Shown one piece after another: positions 40,701 to 51,800 of a DNA stretch of 64,000 nucleotides. Position 1 is the first letter of the stretch. Every line of letters starts with the position of its first letter. Made by a program: the position numbers and the translations under genes. The notes under the pieces are model-generated. The model made no database searches. It saw only the letters and a list, made by a program, of their open reading frames with translations, and was not told the origin of the DNA. This DNA comes from Lutraria lutraria (taxonomy: Eukaryota > Mollusca > Bivalvia > Venerida > Mactridae): assembly GCA_964023205.1 (NCBI GenBank), contig OZ026847.1:4276819-4340818 (forward strand). The letters run 5' to 3'.

Positions 40701-42136
40701 TGTTTGTATTTTGAGACATCCATTGCGCATGAGCTTCGGGATATTCGTCTTTCATTTCCGCCAGCAGTGAACCTAAACCTATATTCACAAATGTGTCATC
40801 GAAATCAGGCGGTATCATAAAGGCATGAAGATATCCGTGTCTGAAATGAGAAATTATTTTCTTAAGACAGACCATTATAACGGTGATTGGACGTAAAAAT
40901 GAAGAACTAACGTTTTCAAGAGCTACCCTCACATGATGGTTCGACAAGGTACGTGTAATTCTAAGTTATACTAGCACATGTAATCAAGTTTTAGTTGATA
41001 GCTACTAATAGACGCTTATGAATGAATGCTTTCTTGTTAACAAAACCATTCTGATGTAGACTTATAAATATTGACATTATAGACCGAACAAACTTCTTAA
41101 CACTGACATTTTTTTAAATACCCGTATTATAACCAAACAGCTTTATAGCTCAGACACTTTGTACGCATTCTGTTGTTCGTTGTGAACGTTGCATATCGGA
41201 AAGCCTCATGTCGTATTCTGTCTTCAGTATGCAAGTAACTTAAAACTAAAGTGATCTCTTATTGTTAATTCTTAATGGCGAAGAACGTAGTTGAAAACTG
41301 ATACCAGATGTCCTTTCTACATAATTATGTTTTTAAAATAATGGGGCATTCATGGCGAGAGTTTCGATAATTCAATAAAATCACATCCAGATTTTATCCT
41401 TGCATAAGTAAATGGTAGATAATGATGACGTAGTACGTGATAATGATTTTAACATTGCTTTTCGAGTACAAGACATATATAAGAATACTTACTCACTATG
41501 TAATAGCCGAACAGCAATTTCGGCAATATCGTGCAGGCCAAGTTTATCCAAAATTTCCTCAAACTGCGTGGCATTGATGTTTGCCGCTAAGTCAAAGAAG
41601 TGATGTAAGTTATAAGGATAGCTAACCCAAGCCTTGTATGTAGAATTGTATTTCTGTGGCCAAAATGTCATCAATGAATTTGCATAATCAACATTTTTAT
41701 CGTGATACTCTTCAATTGCCAATACGGCTGCCGTGATCGTTTCGTCAGAAGGTTTTGGTCCATTGCCATAACGGAACGTCTCCAGCAAACAGGATGTAAT
41801 CCAGCCGGTGGCGAACATATTGTCATCATAGATGCTGAATGCCTCTCTCATAAGAAATAGGTCTTCGTGACCATGGAAATAAAACCTTACGTCACTCTCC
41901 CACATCCCGCGTCTTTTCTGCCAAAATGTTGGTGGGATGTAAGGCGTGTCCTGTGCCACCTGGGCGGACTCTACTGTCCTAAAAAGTGCATTCACGACGG
42001 AATGAATATCACCGACGTCCGCATTGTAATTATTCCTTGCGGTACCTTTAGCAGCAGCAGCAAGAGCCGCTGGGAGCACACACAGGGTCGCCAAAAGAAC
42101 ACAACACGTTTTTATGTCCATATTGTACCAGTTCAT
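34701..42136 (-). CDS. Toroid-like secreted protein, paralogue A, 8 exons
   Basis: Exons on the minus strand: 42136-41493, 40840-40543, 39818-39651, 38892-38719, 38216-38064, 37085-36980, 36082-35961, 35006-34701. Phases agree and the product is about 656 residues. Met6 may be the true start, since MDIKTCCVLLATLCVLPAAL is a signal peptide. I cannot name the function. Repeated helical blocks with NIDVTVAANGVFG (near 337), YYPSAIEFYW (near 397), RGQDRLFTTGMAMNALL (near 481) and PDYWPFWSSEPYTHV near the end look like an alpha/alpha-toroid of the terpenoid-cyclase/prenyltransferase type. PPDFDDT (225-231) matches the DXDD pattern of class II terpene cyclases. Residues 454-465 match an EF-hand calcium loop. 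Several N-glycosylation sequons support secretion. Exon 2 could alternatively end at the GTAAGA 20 bases further on, but only the GTACAT donor (40542) keeps the next exon in frame. Confidence 0.85.
35644..35895. mobile_element. MITE copy in gene A intron 7
   Basis: The left part has ATATAACCTGAGATCGGTCTC and the right part GAACTCAGAAACTGTTTTACAACC. These are imperfect inverted ends of the family whose best copy is at 26399-26637. A partial relative lies at about 46250-46385 in gene B. Confidence 0.4.
36226..36323. repeat. Imperfect hairpin in gene A intron 6
   Basis: AACACCAAGAGCCACCAATAA on the left pairs with the reverse complement of GGGGGCCTCTTGGTGTT on the right, and CCTCGATTATAGAC pairs with GTCTATCAACGAGG. 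The hairpin is close to 100 bp. Gene B keeps only the left end (CACCAAGAGCCCC near 46702). Confidence 0.6.
36770..36955 (-). mobile_element. SINE in gene A intron 6
   Basis: Has GCCCATTTTTAAGAATCAGAC, ATCGTTCATGGGAAGAACCAG and, at the head, CTTAACCACTCGACCACGAAGG. The same insertion is present in gene B at 47040-47280, so it predates the duplication. The A copy has an internal repeat of GGCTGGATAGTTCA. Confidence 0.65.
37312..37826. mobile_element. About 515-bp element in gene A intron 5, absent from B
   Basis: Starts after ATCATAAGGAT and ends at AATTCGTCTAG. Gene B reads straight across the site (CATTCGGATGAAAATCTATAGCC near 47613). The ends include TAGACGAATTA in inverted orientation. A closely similar copy lies inverted at 53776-54243. 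No open reading frame or tRNA head was seen, so it is a non-autonomous DNA element of unknown type. Confidence 0.7.
39290..39540 (-). mobile_element. Full-length tRNA-headed SINE in gene A intron 3
   Basis: On the minus strand the head is CCTGCCTCTGTAGTCGAATG, with B box GTGGGTTCGAGCCCAGC. The body has GTTGCTTACGATGGATGGGAG and ACTGGTTCTTCCCAGGAACG. It ends in CAAACAAACAAAC. The corresponding gene B intron lacks it. Confidence 0.75.
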
Positions 42137-42184
42137 AAATTCATACCATACATTGAGGAGGCAAGAATAAAAAAGGATTGTTTG

Positions 42185-42192
42185 TTATAAAA
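42185..42192 (-). promoter_or_regulatory. Possible TATA box of gene A
   Basis: Minus-strand TTTTATAA lies about 50 bp upstream of the first ATG. Gene B has TTTATAA in the same relative place (52957-52963). Conservation across the duplication is weak support, because the whole flank was copied. Confidence 0.3.
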
Positions 42193-42859
42193 GTCGAGTG
42201 TTGATACTAGTGCTACATATTGAAGATTGACGACGTAGATATGTTATCACGCTCACGAGTTATGTAAATGTGATGTACTATTTGACTTAGCAACTTCTAG
42301 TTTCTCTATATCATGATTAGAATACATGTGTGTATACGATTATAAACTATGTATTATTTGAGCGAACTTTTACACTTTTACGATTAACGATTAATGTGTA
42401 TTGATCTATAGGTGTGCTTATTTTTGGAAACAAGTGCCCATGGGTGTGCGAGACGCTTCTGTTCTTAATTCTATCAGGACTCAAAATGTTCAGCATGAAA
42501 TATTTCAAAATCCAAGTTCAAGATGTAGTAGGCTGTTTTACCCAAACATCGTGAATACTTGTATAAGTGTTATCAATATAACGATAACATAAGATGTAAC
42601 ACAGTTTAATCATTTTGATAATGTAATCCATTATGTACAACGATATTGAAGGGTAAAACATACACACATATATTTGTATTAAGTGAAATAGTTTTGTAAG
42701 ATATAATATGTCCTTCAACTAGGACAGTACCAGACACTATAGTAACTAAAAAATCTTAAGTATGATGTTATCGGTATACATGATTTCACTGTACTTTGAA
42801 CGTGTTATACATTCCTCTAATATTCTAGCACTTTCGTCCTTAAACTTTTTATATTTATA

Positions 42860-43045
42860 TACAGTTAAACCTGTGTTAGTGGCCACCTCCGAATAAATGC
42901 CACTCGTGAATAAAGGCCATTCTGTAAAAAACTGTCATTGTTTATTTAGAATAAATCGACCTCCGAGTAAATGCCACGCTGTCAATAACGGCTACATTTC
43001 GTATTTCCCAAATGATTGCCTTTGTTCACGGTTATGACTGTGAGT
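42860..43045. mobile_element. MITE copy upstream of gene A
   Basis: ACAGTTAAACCTGTGTTAGTGG, then GGCCACCTCCGAATAAATGCC and AATAAAGGCC blocks. The same family lies at 53495-53660 (the duplicated counterpart), 15958-16134 and 63717-63874. Confidence 0.5.
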
Positions 43046-44339
43046 AGGCAATAACTTCATATTGTAAAATTTATGTCATAAATATGTTATCAAAATCATT
43101 GCAACTACATAATACACATGTATATTAGTATATCTCGAGCGATAGAATATTCAAGAACTCGTGTTGTCTAAATTTCATCATAGTCTGCGACAATTGTTTC
43201 AAAGGAAAGCTTTCGATAGAGGATACAATTTACATGTACGTACTTCTAGATACCTTCGGTCTGGTCTAACTGCAGATGAATGTAATTAATTGGTGTGTGG
43301 CTTCAATGACACAAGATCGAGCTCGTTCAGTATACATGATTCTAAACATGTTGAACACTTACCTAGCTATGTACAATCTTTCGATTTTGTATAAAAATGC
43401 TGAGAATGTTCATGCAATAAACAAACATGTATTATAAGCATATTTTCAGACATAAGTGCACGATCTGTGTTGTTGATATCAGTAAGTAGATTTATCTGTT
43501 AAGATAGTTTGCACAGCGTACCTCTGTCGGACGGAAAGGGCGTGGGGTCTATTTTCAATGTATAGTGCAACCTCTCCAAAGCAACACACGTCGGGAGTAG
43601 CAAGCAAAATTATGTTGTTGTTAAGAAGTTGTTGTTGTAGAGAGGTTAAATTAATAGTAAAAAATCGTGAAGTGAGAAAAGAAAAATCATGCTGTTGTTG
43701 AAAGGAGGATGTTACTCAACGGAGCGCCACTCTGGAGATATTGCACTGTATATAGTATACACATGTACTTATATTCGTATTCACCAACAATGTATCGTTA
43801 CTCGTTGTTCTGTTTAACACAAACGCAAAATTGTTATTTTATCACACGAGAAACTTTGCATTTTACGAACAAATTGTAACTGATTACAAAAGAAACGCAT
43901 ATGAATTCTATAAGAGAAATAACCTCCAAGGGAGTTTAATAAACAATCAAGTTACATCTCGTGGTTATACGGAGATTCAAACATTTAGTAGTACATTAAA
44001 TAGAATGTAGTTTATTTTGACATTGATGTCTGTAGTAAAAGGACACAGTAAATGTTCGATATGCATAATTTGTACAAAATGGCGTAAATGATTACTCTTT
44101 TGACATTTCTAAGTATTATTGTCGGGAAGAAAAAGTCTGGTTTACCAATGTAGTAGTGTATTTTCCTTGAAACAATCCCCTTTTCCTGTATACCATCAAA
44201 CGAACTTACCTCAGAATTGCATGAACGTGCACGATTAGATCTTAACATTTTTTTTGCAGTAGGCTCGTTTGGACACTTAATTGATAAACTATTGCCAGGG
44301 TGATTAGTCAAATAAAATAAATTGTATTGTGGGACCGTT

Positions 44340-44720
44340 AAATGCCACAACGCCGTGAAATATCGAACTTGCCGTTAACAAGGACTTGTATGTATATAAG
44401 TCCTTGCCGTTAATTAAATGTCGGAGTGTTGCCTTTGAACGTCGCCATCGCCACTAGATGTCGCAAATGTTAACGTCAAAGGTCGACATTTTTTCTGGCG
44501 CTAAATGTCTCAATGTGAGGAAAAAACTCTTGAGTATCTTGTGGGTTAACATTTAGCAGCAGTTGCGACATTTAACGGTAGGTGGGTCATTCAACGGTAA
44601 TGTTGCGATATTTAACAGTAGGTGGGTCATTTAACGGTAATGTTGTGATATTTAACGGTAGGTGGGTCATTTAACGGTAATGTTGCGACATTTAACGGTA
44701 GGTGGGGCATTTGACGGTGT
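44340..44720. repeat. CGTTAAATGTCGC-type repeat with minisatellite tail
   Basis: Left half: GCCGTTAATTAAATGTCGG and related pieces. Right half (44560-44715): tandem units of GTTGCGACATTTAACGGTAGG plus TGGGTCATTTAACGGTAAT. The two halves are inverted with respect to the TTTAACGG/CCGTTAAA core. The duplicated counterpart is at about 55250-55665, and a third relative lies at 59810-59990. Confidence 0.65.
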
Positions 44721-44970
44721 TACTTACATGTTTAAGCATATGACACTACCATGATGAAGAAAACATAACGTATCTTTTATTTAAACATCTATTTTTATTA
44801 AAGTATAAGTAAAATGTCAATTCAAGTAGCAAGCACTAGTTTTGAAAGCTTGAGACATTGGTGAGCATCAGGGCTAATGTATAAATTCACACACAAACAT
44901 AAATAATACACACGCTTTACTTATTACATATAAATACGAATACATCTTGTATATAGAACACAATGATTGG

Positions 44971-45063
44971 TCAAAGTCCAATGTGGTCCAGTTCTCGCGA
45001 GATCTGACATATGGTACATGGCTCACAGAATAAAGTAGTGAAAAAATCTCCCACGATTGAGCC
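44971..45063 (-). pseudogene. Stranded last exon of a PLAC8-like gene (duplicate)
   Basis: A 93-bp exon with a strong acceptor (polypyrimidine tract then CAG) encodes GSIVGDFFTTLFCEPCTICQ and ISRELDHIGL-stop. It matches the last exon of the PLAC8-like gene at 55922-56014 with one visible residue change (Thr to Ser). No PLAC8-like exon 1 or 2 lies between here and gene B. The tandem duplication therefore copied only this exon, which has no known upstream partner. A longer conserved open frame over the same bases is a shadow. Confidence 0.75.
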
Positions 45064-45824
45064 CTGAAAAAAAAATATAATTTGCTTAAAAGATCTCTTG
45101 CATCTATCATTATAATGACAACATTGTGTATGAAATCAAACACTTGGATAGAGTAAAGCCTTCACTGTCCGAAATTGACGTGTCCGAAATATTACATAGA
45201 AAAATCCATGGTTTTGGAGAATCGCGGTATGTTCAGATGTATTTGAATACGTCATGACTGTGCAAAAATCGGGACCGAATTTTCATCTCGGATTAAACCT
45301 GAGTTTTGGCTAATCCATGGTCGGAATAAAGGGACTCGATTGCATTAATTAACGTTAGGCAACACTAAATCGGTACTCATTATTTTTCGCCCCATCTTTT
45401 TTACTGACCGCCCTTTTCGTAGAGTGAATTTCAAAAGCCCCTTTATATTCTCCGAAGACGTCTTTCTGTAAGAGACTTGTATGAACATTATTCTCTCATT
45501 CGCAGAATAGCTCTTGTTTAACAATTACATAAAGAAACTCACAATATGAACAATGCAAGGCGATCTTGCTTTTCCAAAAGAATTTCGATCATACGGAAAC
45601 AAGTGTTGTATTTAGTGTAAAATATTGATAACATGTATATGATTAAAACATGTTTTAAAATATTCATTTTTATTACAATATCTGTACAAGATCTTATTTC
45701 ATTCGAGTAAATATTTTGTTGCAATCAAATCAGCAGTAAGTTGTTTATCATGGATAATAGATAATAAGCCTTTGATGTTACTTATATGTGGACATTTTCT
45801 GTCATCCATGCTTCGTCTGTGACT

Positions 45825-48800
45825 TTAATAAATATCTTTTGATGTTGCAGAAGCCTGGCTATCGTTGCTTTCCTCTTGATCATATGTATTAGAGAATTTA
45901 GCCAAAGCTAACATGTTGGTGACGTGTGTATACGGCTCGGAGCTCCAGAATGGCCAATAATCCGGGTAGTTATTGTAACCGTGGAAATCAATGGGTACTG
46001 GATATCTTTCTGAAGCTGAAGATGCTTTAATCATATTCTGGTATTCGTTCTCACTGACCACGCCCTCCATAGCCTCCATATATGAATGCGTGCTATTGAT
46101 CACATGATTTCTATTCTTTGGGTACCATGGATTTGTCTAAAATGAAATTAGTGCGCATGCGCTGGAATGAGGAAGTGCATCAGGTCAAGTGCCGATAAAC
46201 AGAAAAATGTAGTCACGGAAGTGAGTACTGTAAATAAATACGCATATATGAGACCTTGAATATATATTTAAACGTAAATAAAACATGTAGTTCTATCTGT
46301 TGACCATACTATTTTCAGAATGGATTTGAAGTTTGAGCTCAGAGACTATTCTCAATAGTTACAACCTCGGGTCTGAGCATGCCATGACTGTATGTATAAA
46401 TCTGCGAGTCATGAAATACGGGAACGGTTTGTCATACTTACTGTTGTTCCTTTTACAGATCCAGAGAAGAAAGCATTCCAGGGCTGATATTTTAAACCAA
46501 ACACATTCGCTTGTAAAAATTGTGCTGACTTGGCAACGGTGTCTTTAACATTTGATGGTGTGTCTACAATACATTATGATTGAAAGTAATAGAATTCATT
46601 CATGGCAGTTGTATATGTTCTAGTTTGAATACTCGGTTTAAGTTTAGCTGTTGTCTGAAGACAATATGTACACAGAACCTTGAACGTTTATCCATACAAC
46701 ACCAAGAGCCCCAAACATAGTGAAATATACTTATTAAAAGAAGGGAGAGAACTGCGTAAAGCCCGCCCGATTAGCTAGACAGAGAGAACAAATTATTTTT
46801 GCGGATCTCGGGCTTTCGAGAGCAAACCCGAAGCATATGTTCTCAGAGTTAATTTTGTAGGGACATTGTGTCATGACCGTATGTCTTCCATGATTGTTAT
46901 GCGCGTGGAGAAGCGGTCATACAATAAGGTAAGCACAATGTACTGATACAGAATCTCGATGGTATAGGATTAAATTGAAAGAAAGCATGCAACCCGAATA
47001 AAAATATAAAATATAATATTTAGTGTGAATACATGTATATAAGATGTTTTTTGTTTGTTTGTTTGTTTGTTTGCTTGCTTGCTTGATTGCTTGCTTGCTT
47101 GTTTGTTTGTTTGAATATTACGCCCATTTTTAAGAATCAGTCTCACAATGGGTGGATAGTTCACATAACCATCGTTCCTGGGAAGAAGCAGTACAAGTCT
47201 CCCATCCTCCGTAAGCAACTCCAAGAGGTTACAGTGATTAGAAGTCAGCGACATTAAACACTCGACCACGAAGGCGGGTCATAAATGATGTGCTATAAAA
47301 CTATTAGTACCTTTCTCCCAGTATAGTTTTCTTGATTCATCATCAAATGTCGTCCAGGTACTGAGTAAAGCATTCATTGCCATACCAGTGGTAAACAGTC
47401 GATCTTGGCCGCGTTTCTACAAGAGAAAAGATCATGAAATGTTTTGCATCGACGCTGTTATGCATGTATGTGCAGTGCAACAACTTTTACTCAGTTTTAG
47501 GAGCAGCAAAATTATGCTGTTGTTGCGAGAGGTTGTTGCTCTAAAGAGGCTAAATTAAAGAAGTCCAGCTGTTGTTGAAGGGGAGAGATTGAACTGTACA
47601 TATCTTGTCATCATTCGGATGAAAATCTATAGCCTATACAGCACGTAGGACACGAACAGGCGACCATTATAGTAACAGTCCATCAGGAAGAACTCGTACT
47701 AATTTGTTTAACATTGCAACATATAGCAATGGTTATGGTGAATACTGTAGTTTCATTTATTTTCGTTGGGCTCAATTTTCGTGGTTTTTACTAAAATAGC
47801 TATCTCGTGGGGACATAAATTCGTGGAATTTGATTTTTGAAAAACAATTCCCTTTCTCTGCATTTTAATTCGTGGGGATTTGATTTCGTGGATGAGCCGA
47901 CCAACGAAATCCACATAATTAAATCCCCAACGAAATTTAATGATTCCGCAGTATACATGTATTCCATTTTTAAAGATGACCCTAATCTTGGATCTACTTT
48001 CAGTTGTTATTTATCTACAGTGTAAGGTACTACAGTGTTAACTCTCCGAAACAACACCCTTTGGGAGTAGTAAAAACATGTTGTTGTTTAGAGGTTGTTG
48101 CTCTAGACAGCTTAACTTCATAGTTCAATCGTGCATTGGAAAAATTCATGCCGTTGTTGGAGGGAGGTTGTTGCTCAAGAGAGGGCTGTTCTGGAGAGGT
48201 TAAACTGTATCAAGCATGCTAAATTAAGTTGTTAACAGTAACTAGAATAGTTGCTTTTGTGTGAATTCAATTAGCCGTCCCTTAGTTTAACACCATGATA
48301 GGATATTAATAATTATACGAGTAAAAAGTTATAAAGTTCACGGCCGCGACACACAAGACCTTAAAAACTTAAAAACATGTAAAAACAAGACGAAATTTCA
48401 CTGTGCGACTGAGGAAATTTTGCGCATGGTCTCTCCTTGACTTCATTATACTTCTGTAGTAAATACAAGCATTCAACGGTAGCTATTGTTACTGAAAATA
48501 AATGGGGCAACGTTTTTATACACTATGTAACAATTTTACACTTTAATCAGATATTCATCACATGATAATGCATGTGATATCGGTTAATACTCGTAAGCAT
48601 CTTACGATCACGTTACTTGCCGGTATTACGAACAAACACGTCCAATCCGTTACAATAGCATGTATGTATCGGAGTGGAGTCAACAACCGTAGGTTTCCGA
48701 CAATGGAACAAACATTGCATTTTACTTACAATCGTGTTGTTTCTCGAATCCAGGTCGCCATCGCCGACAAAATCGTCAAAATATACACTGCCATCTTCAT

Positions 48801-51800
48801 CGATGTTTGATTGGTTAAGCACAGTCTGTGTCATGTGATTATGTAAGGCGGAATCAAGTATGACTTTCACTTGTTCCAATACCTAATTGTTTAAAAAAAT
48901 GAATTTCAATTTGTATAAACAAGCACATATTTTTTTAAATTTAAAGTCATGGAAACAGCGAATTTCCAAAGCACAAACTTCTACAAATTCTATTTATAGA
49001 ACTGCGAATGTTCAGATACCATCTACATGTTCGTCGTGCAATTTTTAATTAAATTTTAACAAGAATGAGGCATTTTGTACATTTATGTTTCGTATGCTCA
49101 CTGACTGCTTGAGTTCAAATCGATATGTAACAAGGCTTTGCAAGTATACGTGTACATGTACACCAATCCGTTAATCCGTGGTACCATGTCATTATTGAAA
49201 TAAAAACATAATTATTACTCCTTTATGGAGCAAAATCACTTTATCTAAAAATAATATTCTTTTTGGTTAAGTCTTAGATACATTGACACAAATGAAAACA
49301 CTGATTCTAATAAAACATGCTGCAAAACTGATGTATCATTAAATTTCTTACTGCACCTTATTTTTAAGAAAAAAGGTAAATTGTAAAGAACAACTTTGAA
49401 CAACTAAAATAATCTTACTGGGTGGGGTAATGGTCCTTTCGCTTCCTTACGTTTGATTTCACCATAGGTTCGAGCTACAAACCAGTAGAATTCTATGGCT
49501 GAAGGATAATATAACAACGCCAAGTCGTGACGTGAACTGAAGTTAGTCTCGATCATGTATGCTATCAAACTTGAAGTGTTAAGGTAGATTTGCTGGAAAC
49601 AAATATTTGATTATTGGTGGAAATCTCATAGAACATACATGTATAAAGCTTACGATGTTAGGAAAATCAACCATCTGTGAAAGTATCACCCTTAAAGTAT
49701 ATTTCAGCAAGACTTGCTTACCATGAAAACAAAACAATAATATTTCTGCTATATGTGACTAAATCCGTTAGCTAGACGTCCGGACAATTAAGTATACCGT
49801 GAACTACAATAAGCCTCACATTTCTATAACAGTAAAGTAGCATAGTTTGGAATACCGAACTACCAGTTCCTAGAGCAGATAAGATGCTCACAACTGCATT
49901 TCAATTTCCTATTGAAAGTAAGGCCAAAATAGTTTATGAAGCTTTACCACGATCGTTCGGTTCAGTATTAATACTGTAATCTATAAGGCAAAGGACTAAA
50001 TACAATAACAGCCGAAAGAAATATTGAAAAAAATACAAACCCGGATTTCTGGATCATCTAAAACGTTCGGGTTAACGATACCATTAAGTATTCCTGAAGT
50101 TGTTCCAAACACGCCATTAGCCGCCACCGTGACGTCAATATTGTTTGTATTAAATGGCATATCTACACCTCGTTCATCCCATGTTACAGTTTCATTCGCA
50201 TTCTGAATCTAAAAGAAAGGCGACGATCATAAGTTGTTTTTACTAATTTAAGATATACAGGTGTGCCATTAATATTTCATTCATCAAATTTATTTGACGA
50301 ATGGCTTTCTTCCGACCAATGTCCCAATGAATTTCTACATATTCTGTCACAGAAAACAGGGCGGAATTTAAAATAACAGCGTGGCACACCCAAAGAAATT
50401 CGTTTGCACAGACACATGTTTTGAAAAAAAAAACTTAACCAATGTCAATAAACAGCTTCGCAAACGTTCCTACAGATTATGTAAAGTATGTACCCAGGTA
50501 GGAACTAAAGCGATGTCTTCTTTGTTATCCACAGCATCTTCCATGAAATATCTCAAATAAAAATACGTCCTACAATCAATAGAGTTGATAGCGGAATTGT
50601 TAGACAATGGTCGGTACGCATATTTTTTCAAAGCATCATAAACGGAAGTTATGTTTGTATTTTGAGACATCCATTGCGCATGCGCTTCGGGATATTCGTC
50701 TTTCATTTCCGCCAGCAGTGATCCTAAACCTATATTCACAAATGTGTCATCGAAATCAGGCGGTATCATAAAGGCATGAAGATATTCTTGTCTGAAATGT
50801 GAAAGCATTTTCTTAAGACAGACCATTAAATGGTGATTGGACGTAAAATGAAGTGCATGTACTAATATTTTCAAGAGCTACTCTGACATGATGGTTCGAC
50901 AAGGTACATGTAATTTCTAAGTTATACAAGCACATGCAATCAGTTTTAGTTGATAGCCATTCATGAATAAAGGCTTTCTTGTTAACAAAACCATTCTGAT
51001 GTAGACTTATATAAATATTGACATTATAGACCGAATAATTTTCTTAACACTGACATTTCTTTAGTTTTTTTAAAAATACCTGGATTATAATCAAACACAT
51101 TTATAGCTCGGACGCTTTGTACACATTCTATTATTCGTTACGAACATTGCACACAGGATACCCTCATGTCATACTCTGTCTTCAATGTGATGTAACTTAA
51201 AACTAAACTGAACTCCTATTGTTCTTAAGGTGAATCATCAAATCACAAATATGTGAAAAAATAACCACCTGACGTTTTTGCTATGCGTCCTAAAAAGTGG
51301 CGTTGTTCAATAATTACTGAAAGTACATTACTAAAATGAGTGTTTATCAATGGCTAATGATTCAATGTACATTTCTGCACCAGTAAAATAATATTTGATG
51401 ATTTACAAGTATCTATAATTCTCACCTGAACTTACGCAAATTCCAGTAGCCAAAATAATGTATCATAATATCAAAAATAATTTAAACTACAATGTTCAAC
51501 AATAACTTCAATATGTCATTGAGGGTTCCCATATTTCAGTTTTTCACTTTTAAATGTTCTTCCATGTTTATTTTTAATTTTTAACACAGTCCTCAATATT
51601 CACATTTTACAAAAATCCTCCACACATGTGTTTACACTATGTACTGCACAGTAGCCTAAACAAATATGGAAGAAAAATCACTGTGTGAAAGTTGAGGACT
51701 GTGTTAAGAATTGAAAAAAACATGGAAAAACATTTAATAATGAAAATTTAAAATATGGAAACCCTCAATGACATATTGAAGTTATTGTTGGACATTGTAG

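Larger units (their letters stand above)
34336..45405. repeat. Segmental tandem duplication, unit A
   Basis: Gene A, its flanks and a stranded PLAC8-like exon match unit B (45486-56322) in the same order and orientation. Shared left-edge sequence (ATTCTCTTATTTGCAGAAT against ATTCTCTCATTCGCAGAAT) and right-edge sequence (GGTACTCATTATTTTT) mark the approximate limits. Exons, introns and some older intronic SINEs are shared; several younger insertions are not. Confidence 0.85.

Noticed and set aside
40799..40820. Calling genes A and B terpene cyclases from PPDFDDT
   Set aside because: One short motif is not enough, the proteins are secreted, and no other catalytic signature was confirmed. Kept as a hypothesis only.
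40537..42190. Plus-strand open frames over gene A exons (and 52640-53002 over gene B)
   Set aside because: Shadows of the minus-strand exons, whose spliced product is coherent and repeated in both paralogues.
44874..45143. An 89-codon open frame conserved in both duplicates (also 55825-56094)
   Set aside because: It is a shadow. The same bases in another frame give the PLAC8-like last exon with a proper acceptor and stop. Conservation comes from the recent duplication.
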